DNA of 64,000 bases from Rhodospirillales bacterium (GTDB lineage: Bacteria > Pseudomonadota > Alphaproteobacteria > Rhodospirillales > Shumkoniaceae). Position numbers and translations under genes: made by a program. The stretch is taken from assembly GCA_018432935.1 (NCBI GenBank), contig JAHDSF010000025.1, positions 1 to 64,000 on the forward strand. Reading direction: 5' to 3'. Positions 55,708 through 64,000 of this stretch are shown piece by piece (the stretch's first letter is position 1; the number at the start of each line of letters is the position of its first letter). The notes beneath the pieces are model-generated. The model had not been told where the DNA came from. It made no database searches and was given only the letters and a program-made list of their open reading frames with translations.

Positions 55708-58431
55708 TCACGATGACCGGCCGCTCCCGGCGAGCCGCTTCAGCAGCGTTTCCAGCAGCAGGTGGGGATCGAACGGCTTGGTGAGATAGTCGGTCATGCC
55801 GGCTGCCAGGCAGGCCTCGCGGTCCTCCTTCAGGGTATCGGCGGTGACCGCGATGATCGGGACCTCCCGATAGCCGGCGATACGGCGGATCTCGCGAGCC
55901 GCGTCAAGGCCGTCGCGGCGTGGCATCGTCTTCTCGATCAGGATCGCCGCATAGCTCGTCCGCCGCGCCTTTTCGATCGCTGCCTGGCCATCCTCGGCAA
56001 GGTCAAAGGGCAGGCCGGCATGGCTCAAGAGGTCGGCCATCAGCTCCTGGCTGATCTTGCTGTCGTCCACCACCAGAATCCGGGAGGCGGAAAAGTCGCG
56101 CTTCAGCGCCGCCGCGGGGTCGTCGGGGGAAGACTCGCCCGCCCCCTGCGCGGGTCTGCCAAGGCACAGCGTCACCCAGAAGGTGCTGCCGATGCACGGC
56201 GTGCTGGCGACGCCGACGTCGCCGCCCATCAGCCGGGCTAGATGGCGGGCAATTGCCAGTCCGAGGCCGGCGCCGCCGTAAGCGCGCGTCGTCGAGCTGT
56301 CGCCCTGTTCGAATGGCGAGAAGATCCGTTCCAGGTTTTCCGGCTTGATGCCGATACCGGTGTCCTGGATCTCGAACCGGAGGGCGATCACCGCCGCGGT
56401 TTCGCTGGCCACGCGGCCGCGCACCAGCACCGATCCGCTCTCGGTGAACTTGACGGCATTGTCGAGCAGCTTGTCCAGGATCTCGGCCACGCGGCCCGCA
56501 TCGCCGACAACGACGCCGGGCATGAGCCCCATCTCGAGGTGGAAGGCGAGGCCCTTGGCGCGCGCCCTCGCTTCGGCAGGCTCCACCACCCGACGCAGCA
56601 AGGCGTCGAAGGCGAACTCGGCCCGCTCCAGCATCATCGAGCCGGCCGAGTCTGCGCGCGCCAGCTCGAGCACGTCATCGATGATCTTGAGCAGCTGCGC
56701 CGAGGCGACGCCGATCTTGCCCAGCTTGTCCTTCTGGTCGGGGTTGGCGACCTGGCTGCGCAGCAGCTCAGTGAAACCCATGATGGCGTTCAGGGGCGTC
56801 CGCACCTCATGGCTCATGGTGGCTAGGAAGCGGCTTTTGGCCCGGCTTGCCGCTTCCGCCGCAATCGCTCGCTTCTCCAGTTCCTGGTTGAGGTCCGCGA
56901 TGTGGCTCTCCTTGGCGACGCGCTCGCTATCGTCGAACAGCGCGCAACGCACGGACTGGACCTCGCCGGCCTCGTCGCGGATGACGAAGCAGTTCAGGAC
57001 ACCGGGAAACTCCGAGCCGTCCCGGCGCCGGAAGTGCATCTGGTGGTCGCGGACCTCCCCCCGCTCGAGCAGCGCTTCCCAGGCGCCCGCCAGCTGTCCG
57101 CGGCAATGGGAGGCGAGCACGTCCGGGATGCTCATGCGCCCGACCACTTCATCCACCGTGTAGCCCAGCATCTTGAGTGCGGTGGCGTTCACCTGCAGGA
57201 ATACGCCGGAGGCGTCCAGCGAGTAGTAGCCGCAGGGGGCCGCATCGTAGAGGTCCTGGTACTTGCGGTTCTGCTCCAGGATCTGCAGGTTCGCGTCGTC
57301 AAGCTGGATCGTGCGGACGGCAAGCAGGTCTTCGACCTGCCGCTTCGACTGACGCAGCGCTTCCTCGAGACGCAGCCGCCGGGCGACCTCGTCCTGCGAC
57401 GTCTGGTAGAGCCGGGCGTTCTCGAGGTCGGAAGCGACCTGCGCCGCGTACAGGGTCGCCACCTGGTGGGCATCCGGCAGGAAAGCGATCCGGCAGAAGC
57501 GAATGGCGAACAGGACCCCGTGGACTTTTTCCTGGGTTTTCAACGGCACCGCAATCAAGCTTTGTGCCGGGCCTTCCGATGGCATTTCGACGGACTGCAG
57601 CGCTTCCGCCGGCGTCGAACCGCCTGCTCCGAGGCAACGCCCGGCGAGGCGGATCCACAGCGGATCGTGCGCGGCATCGAGGCCGGACCGCACCACCCGT
57701 TCGACGCGTCCCGCCCCATCCGTCAGCGCCAGAGCGGCGGCATTGGCGCCGACCAGTGCGGTGAACAGCCGTACCGCCTCGAGAGCGACCGTGGCGGGAT
57801 CGAGCCGACGCCCGATTCGTTGTCCGGCGTCGACCAGCACCTCCATCTGGGCGCGTCGCTGCGCCTGCTCGAGCGCGCCGCCGATGCGGTAGGCCATCGC
57901 CCGCAATAGTCCGATGTCACCGTGGCTGAACGGCAGCTCGTGACAACGGGCGAGGATGAGGCCGCCGCGGCTCTCGCCGCCGCTCGTCACCGGCAGCCAC
58001 ACCACGCGCCGGGCGCCCAGCTCGCGAAGCTGCTCATCCACCTCGGGGTTGGTCCTGGCATCATCGCAAGAGACCGGCATGCCGGTGCGCATCGCCTGGG
58101 CGAGGTGACCGGTCTCGGCGCGGGAAAACGGAAGCCGGACCGTTTCTTCCGGCAGCCCGACCGCGGCCAGGGGAACGAAGCTTCCGGTTCCGCCCGGATC
58201 GACGAGGACCACGATGTCCGATGCGAACAGCTCCGACAGCGTTGCCAGCGCCTTGTCGAGCAGCGCCGCGATGCCCAGCGGTTCGCCGAGGATCGTCAGC
58301 AGCCGCATCAAGCGGGTACCGTCGCGCATCGCCACCTGCGCCGCCTGCACGGCTGCGTCGCGGTCAGCGCGCAGCCTGGCCGAGTCCCGCAGGGAACCGG
58401 AGGAATTTGACTGGTCGGGCGGCTTGGTCAT
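55708..58431 (-). CDS. Hybrid sensor histidine kinase (GAF-GAF-PAS-HisKA-HATPase-REC) with Asp-to-Glu receiver
   Basis: 907 residues from the ATG at 58431, 7 bases after the FIST stop. Two GAF-like domains (about 35-190 and 205-360), a PAS domain with CGYYSLDASGVFLQVNATALKMLGY, a coiled linker, HisKA with FLATMSHEVRTPLNAIMGFTELL, HATPase with DNAVKFTES, IQDTGIGI and YGGAGLGLAIARHLARLMGG, and a C-terminal receiver. The receiver keeps the acidic pair (ILVVDDSKIS), the Thr and the Lys (YLTKPFD), but the phospho-acceptor reads AAILIEKTMPRRDG, Glu in place of Asp. It should not accept phosphate normally and may mimic the active state. No transmembrane segment; cytoplasmic sensing is expected. Confidence 0.86.
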   Translation of the reverse strand: MTKPPDQSNSSGSLRDSARLRADRDAAVQAAQVAMRDGTRLMRLLTILGEPLGIAALLDKALATLSELFASDIVVLVDPGGTGSFVPLAAVGLPEETVRLPFSRAETGHLAQAMRTGMPVSCDDARTNPEVDEQLRELGARRVVWLPVTSGGESRGGLILARCHELPFSHGDIGLLRAMAYRIGGALEQAQRRAQMEVLVDAGQRIGRRLDPATVALEAVRLFTALVGANAAALALTDGAGRVERVVRSGLDAAHDPLWIRLAGRCLGAGGSTPAEALQSVEMPSEGPAQSLIAVPLKTQEKVHGVLFAIRFCRIAFLPDAHQVATLYAAQVASDLENARLYQTSQDEVARRLRLEEALRQSKRQVEDLLAVRTIQLDDANLQILEQNRKYQDLYDAAPCGYYSLDASGVFLQVNATALKMLGYTVDEVVGRMSIPDVLASHCRGQLAGAWEALLERGEVRDHQMHFRRRDGSEFPGVLNCFVIRDEAGEVQSVRCALFDDSERVAKESHIADLNQELEKRAIAAEAASRAKSRFLATMSHEVRTPLNAIMGFTELLRSQVANPDQKDKLGKIGVASAQLLKIIDDVLELARADSAGSMMLERAEFAFDALLRRVVEPAEARARAKGLAFHLEMGLMPGVVVGDAGRVAEILDKLLDNAVKFTESGSVLVRGRVASETAAVIALRFEIQDTGIGIKPENLERIFSPFEQGDSSTTRAYGGAGLGLAIARHLARLMGGDVGVASTPCIGSTFWVTLCLGRPAQGAGESSPDDPAAALKRDFSASRILVVDDSKISQELMADLLSHAGLPFDLAEDGQAAIEKARRTSYAAILIEKTMPRRDGLDAAREIRRIAGYREVPIIAVTADTLKEDREACLAAGMTDYLTKPFDPHLLLETLLKRLAGSGRSS

Positions 58432-58438
58432 GACCGCC

Positions 58439-59599
58439 CTACAGGGCCAGCGCCGTAAGCGTTGCGTTATGGGTGCCGAGAACGCCGGACGTCCTGGCGA
58501 ACTCTCCGCAGCAATACATCCCGAAGGTGGGAACCGTCCCGGCCGCGGCCTGCAGAAGCCGCGGCTCTTCCTCGGCACGGTTCTTGAGGATAGCGGCCCG
58601 GGCGGCGCAGCTGAAGGCTAACAGGACGCCCGGCGCAAGGTCGGCGGCAAGAGCCGTCGCGGCGACTTCCGGCACCACCGCGAGCAGGCTGTCGGCATCG
58701 CCGGTCATCACCTGGAGCGCGCTGCCGTCGGCCGGCACACAGCCCTGGATTTGCAGCCGACCGTCCGTCGTCTTCGCCCGCGCCACCCGGATGATGGTCG
58801 ACCCGTCCGGCTGCAGCAGCCCGAAGGGATGGCGAATCGAGGTTGCCCAGAAGGCTTCCGGGCTGAGCTGGCCGCCGTGCAGGCCGAGCTGTTCTTCGTA
58901 GGCGAGGGCCGCAGGGCGGCCGCCAAGCTCCATCAGGCACGTCCCTTCGGCGCGGGTGACCAGCATCGGCACCCCGATCGGACGCCAGCCATGACGGGTC
59001 ACCACCGCTAGCGGCCGCTCGCTGGCAATCCACAACGCCACGGCGCCGTGCTCGAGCACGCGGCCGTCATGGAACACGTAGGCGGCGACGAACTTCTGCT
59101 CGTCGCTGGCCGCGCCGCCGGTGATCGCCACCTGGGGCCCGGTGACGCGGTAGATGCCGCGCACCAGAAGCTGGAGGTCGCCGAGCAGCGAATCCGCGAG
59201 CAGGACTACTGCCGCATGGGAGCTGGGACCGGCCTCTTCGCGGCTGGCGCGGGCGATGTCCCGGCCGGCCCGGTCAAGGTCCCGGATGTGTGCTGCCGAG
59301 GCGATGCCGAACCGATAAGGACCCGCCGTCATTGCGAGCACCGCCACGCCGGCGCCGAACCCCATGTATTCCCCGCCGACGATCTCTCCGGAGCTGGTCG
59401 CACCGATCAGCGGGACGCCGGACGCGACCGAACGGATTGCCTCCAGGAGCGCAACCAGATCGTGGCGCGGGGTGGTGAAGACGATGAGGAGAGCCGGCGA
59501 TTCGCTGCCCAGCCCCGCCAGCGCGGCGGCGGCGGCTTCACGACCGGCTTCGGCAGCCCCGATCGCGCGGCTGACACCGGCAGCTGCATGCAGCCTCAT
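58439..59599 (-). CDS. FIST-domain sensory protein
   Basis: 386 residues from the ATG at 59599 with GGAGGAGGGGC upstream. FIST_N: LLIVFTTPRHDLVALLEAI, VPLIGATSSGEIVGGEYMG, VAVLAMTAG, VVLLADSLLGDLQLLVRGI and ITGGAASDEQKFVAAYVFHDGRVLEHG. FIST_C: ITSIRHPFGLLQPDGSTII-like segment, then VLLAFSCAARAAILKNRAEEEPRLLQ and TFGMYCCGEFARTSG. FIST proteins are thought to bind small ligands such as amino acids and to signal to kinases or cyclases. The next gene, a hybrid kinase, starts 7 bases downstream, which suggests a direct signalling pair. Confidence 0.88.
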   Translation of the reverse strand: MRLHAAAGVSRAIGAAEAGREAAAAALAGLGSESPALLIVFTTPRHDLVALLEAIRSVASGVPLIGATSSGEIVGGEYMGFGAGVAVLAMTAGPYRFGIASAAHIRDLDRAGRDIARASREEAGPSSHAAVVLLADSLLGDLQLLVRGIYRVTGPQVAITGGAASDEQKFVAAYVFHDGRVLEHGAVALWIASERPLAVVTRHGWRPIGVPMLVTRAEGTCLMELGGRPAALAYEEQLGLHGGQLSPEAFWATSIRHPFGLLQPDGSTIIRVARAKTTDGRLQIQGCVPADGSALQVMTGDADSLLAVVPEVAATALAADLAPGVLLAFSCAARAAILKNRAEEEPRLLQAAAGTVPTFGMYCCGEFARTSGVLGTHNATLTALAL

Positions 59600-59710
59600 G
59601 CCCCTCCTCCTTTCCCGCAACGGATGATGACCTCGGACCGCATGTGGCGCAACTGCAGAGCTGTAATCCTGTCGGCGACACATCCCGTCACCGGCTCCGG
59701 GAACCTGTCG

Positions 59711-62242
<2,532 letters not shown>

Positions 62243-62303
62243 AGATACGGTTCCCGTCCGATTTGCCGCGAATGCCCAAGCGCGTTCCTAGGCCGCACAC
62301 GTC

Positions 62304-62333
62304 AGTATGCATAACATATTACTCTCGTTTCAA
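62304..62333 (-). promoter_or_regulatory. Possible promoter of the CHASE4 kinase cluster
   Basis: Minus strand TTGAAA (62333-62328) and CATACT (62309-62304) with an 18-base spacer in an AT-rich stretch of the divergent region. The opposite methyltransferase gene also depends on this 216-base interval. Moderate match only. Confidence 0.35.
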
Positions 62334-62458
62334 TCGTTATGTTCGACCGCCGAGGCGAGGAGAGAGGACATACGCATCCACCCTGATCCAGCATGTCTTG
62401 AGCCTTGCGGGACGTGCTTCTAGTCTGCTCCGATCATCGCAACTGCGCCCGATGGCCG

Positions 62459-63298
62459 ATGTTCGAAACCCTGAAGCGTCTGCACGAGAAGCCGGAGCCG
62501 TTTTCGGTCTACACGACCGACGTGCTGTGGACCGGCGAGTACCTTTCTGCGCGCATGCTGGAGCTCCATCTCGACCCGGGGGTGGGGCTCGCGTCGCGGC
62601 CACCCGCCGTTATCGACGGTACCGTGGGTTGGCTGGACCGCATGCTGCGACTCGACGGCAAGGCGGTCTGCGACCTCGGGTGCGGCCCCGGCCTCTACGC
62701 CGAGCGGATGGCGCGGCGGGGGGCGCGGGTCACCGGCATCGATTTCTCGCGCCGCTCGATCGAGCACGCCCGGAAGGCGGCAGCGGAGAGCGGGCTCGAC
62801 ATCCGCTACCGGCACGCCGACTACCTGCGCGACGAGCTGCCGCCGGGGCAGGACGTGTTTCTGCTGATCTTCTGCGATCTCTGCGCCCTGTCGCCGGAAC
62901 GGCGCCGCACTCTCTACGGAAAGATCCGCCGTGCCGCCGGACGCGACGCCCGGTTCGTGTTCGACGTCCCATCCCTGCCGCAGTTCGATCAACGGGTGGA
63001 GGAGACCCGGTTCGGTCGCCGTTTCATGAACGGCTTCTGGGCGCCGGACGATTATTTCGGTTACGTCACGACCTTCCTTTACCGCGACCTCAAGCTGGCG
63101 CTGGACCGCTACCTGATCGTCGAGCGCGACCGGTCCTGGGAGGTTTTCAACTGGCTGCAGCACTTCGACGTCGCGGCCGTGACTGCCGAGCTCGCCGGGA
63201 ACGGCTTCGCCGTCGATGCCGTGGTCGACGTGGCGACCGGAGACGACTGGCGGTCCGGGCCGTCGGAGTTCGCGGTCGTCGCGCGGCCGAAGCCGTAG
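62459..63298 (+). CDS. Class I SAM-dependent methyltransferase
   Basis: 279 residues from the ATG at 62459 (a TTG at 62405 is in frame but less likely). SAM motif I VCDLGCGPGLYAERMA near 72-87, motif II VTGIDFS near 94-100, then LRDELPPGQDVFLLIFCDLCALSPERR and FVFDVPSL. The N-terminal EPFSVYTTDVLWTGEYLSARMLELHLDP is typical of a family annotated only as class I methyltransferase. Substrate unknown. It is divergent from the CHASE4 kinase and convergent with gltB. Confidence 0.78.
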   Translation: MFETLKRLHEKPEPFSVYTTDVLWTGEYLSARMLELHLDPGVGLASRPPAVIDGTVGWLDRMLRLDGKAVCDLGCGPGLYAERMARRGARVTGIDFSRRSIEHARKAAAESGLDIRYRHADYLRDELPPGQDVFLLIFCDLCALSPERRRTLYGKIRRAAGRDARFVFDVPSLPQFDQRVEETRFGRRFMNGFWAPDDYFGYVTTFLYRDLKLALDRYLIVERDRSWEVFNWLQHFDVAAVTAELAGNGFAVDAVVDVATGDDWRSGPSEFAVVARPKP

Positions 63299-63303
63299 GT
63301 GTC

Positions 63304-63334
63304 AAAGGAAAAGGGGCCGGCGCTTGCCGGCCCC
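63304..63334 (-). terminator. Rho-independent terminator of gltB
   Basis: On the minus strand GGGGCCGGC (63334-63326) pairs with GCCGGCCCC (63321-63313) across a 4-base loop and is followed by TTTTCCTTT. A typical intrinsic terminator 37 bases past the gltB stop; the same hairpin may also act on the convergent methyltransferase transcript. Confidence 0.82.
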
Positions 63335-63371
63335 AGTCACGTGGCCCGTCACTGGGCCGGGAGGAAAACTC

Positions 63372-64000
63372 TCAGTCTTCGCCGGCTGCCGCCAGCGCCA
63401 CTTCGGGCGTGCGGACGGGGTGCTCGAGCCGGTCGATCATCTCCTTGGGCACGATCTGCCAGAACTTCTCCTTCTCGGCATCCCAGTCCTCGAGGATGCG
63501 GGCGGCGTGGCGCGACTGCGTGCGCTTGAGGTGTTCCTCGATGAGGTCGCGCAGCACGCCCTCCCAGTGCGCGGTCTCGACGCGCTGGGCGACCACGCTG
63601 TCGCCGTTGAGCCGGTAGCGGAAGACGTCCTTCGGGTCGTAGACGTAGGCCATGCCGCCGGTCATGCCGGCGGCGAAGTTGGCGCCCACCTCGCCGAGGA
63701 TCACCGCAACGCCTCCGGTCATGTATTCGCAGCCGTTGGAACCGCAGCCCTCGACCACGGTCAACGCGCCGGAGTTGCGGACGCAGAACCGCTCCGCCGC
63801 CTGGCCGGCCGCGAACAGCTTGCCCGAGGTGGCGCCGTACAGCACGGTGTTGCCGATGATGGTGCTGGCCTCGGTCGGACGGCGGCTGGCGATTGGCGGC
63901 CGGACCACGATGGTCGCCCCCGACAGTCCCTTGCCGACGTAGTCGTTGGCATCGCCCAGCACCTCGAGCGTCAGGCCCTGTACCGCGAACGCTCCCAGCG
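63372..64000 (-). CDS. gltB: Glutamate synthase large subunit, C-terminal part (partial, runs off the right edge)
   Basis: 209 residues visible. This is the GXGXG beta-helix domain of glutamate synthase: LTLEVLGDANDYVGKGLSGATIVV, NTVLYGATSGKLFAAGQAAERFCVRNSGALTVVEG, CEYMTGGVAVILGEVGANFAAGMTGGMAYVYD and the C-terminal helix region ILEDWDAEKEKFWQIVPKEM. The enzyme makes glutamate from glutamine and 2-oxoglutarate with NADPH in the GS-GOGAT route. The catalytic amidotransferase and FMN domains lie outside the window. Ends at an intrinsic terminator. Confidence 0.95.
   Translation of the reverse strand, partial: LGAFAVQGLTLEVLGDANDYVGKGLSGATIVVRPPIASRRPTEASTIIGNTVLYGATSGKLFAAGQAAERFCVRNSGALTVVEGCGSNGCEYMTGGVAVILGEVGANFAAGMTGGMAYVYDPKDVFRYRLNGDSVVAQRVETAHWEGVLRDLIEEHLKRTQSRHAARILEDWDAEKEKFWQIVPKEMIDRLEHPVRTPEVALAAAGED

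Overview
The window is GC-rich, densely coded bacterial DNA. Its gene content points to an alphaproteobacterium, most likely Rhodospirillales-like: a ChvG/ChvI two-component system beside hprK, a Man-type EIIA, HPr, EI and ahcY; a short HPr kinase without the N-terminal domain; TRAP transporters; and D-tartrate dehydratase. The lineage is inferred from gene content and order, not from a phylogeny. No rRNA, tRNA, CRISPR array or intact insertion sequence was seen.

Layout. 1-2941 (minus) is the end of a prophage or tail-like module: a T7-type tail-fibre N-terminal protein translationally coupled to a large LamG/SPRY/DUF7483 tip protein that runs off the window. 3041-7046 (minus) holds a methyltransferase, a ZIP metal transporter, a Bax-like glucosaminidase and an MFS permease. 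7483-14834 is a patchy sugar or polyol catabolic region: an RpiB-like isomerase, a TIM-barrel isomerase, a GNAT enzyme, an MDR dehydrogenase, a DeoR regulator, a class II aldolase and a PfkB kinase. It includes the frameshifted tail of a lost TRAP permease. 14934-17777 holds a DUF3750 protein, D-tartrate dehydratase and a DedA protein.

17889-27946 is the most interesting region. Two fold-type-II PLP enzymes are divergently transcribed from a YheO-like regulator, YgeY hydrolase, carbamate kinase, the YgeW carbamoyltransferase and a complete TRAP transporter (DctQ, DctM, DctP). The two arms share a short promoter region with two overlapping perfect dyads. I infer a catabolic route that imports a carboxylate, cleaves a carbamoyl (ureido) group phosphorolytically and makes ATP from carbamoyl phosphate, with the two PLP enzymes in place of the usual YgeX diaminopropionate ammonia-lyase.

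28045-43290 holds an Hsp20-Lon pair, a BBE-type flavoprotein divergent from a long HxlR regulator, an operon of TPR-glycosyltransferase, cyclic-nucleotide-binding TPR protein, ECF sigma factor and anti-sigma factor, then panB-panC, a lipoprotein gamma-glutamyltransferase, an RlmI-like methyltransferase and a truncated phosphotransferase next to a palindromic repeat. 43306-55661 is the alphaproteobacterial regulatory PTS block: PAS kinase, ahcY, EI, HPr, EIIA, RapZ, HprK, ChvG, ChvI and pckA. It joins cell-envelope sensing, PTS phosphorylation state and gluconeogenesis, with no sugar permease in sight. 55708-62242 is a sensory cluster of two large hybrid kinases around a FIST sensor; one kinase has Glu in place of the receiver phospho-acceptor Asp. 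The window ends with a methyltransferase and the C-terminal part of glutamate synthase (gltB).
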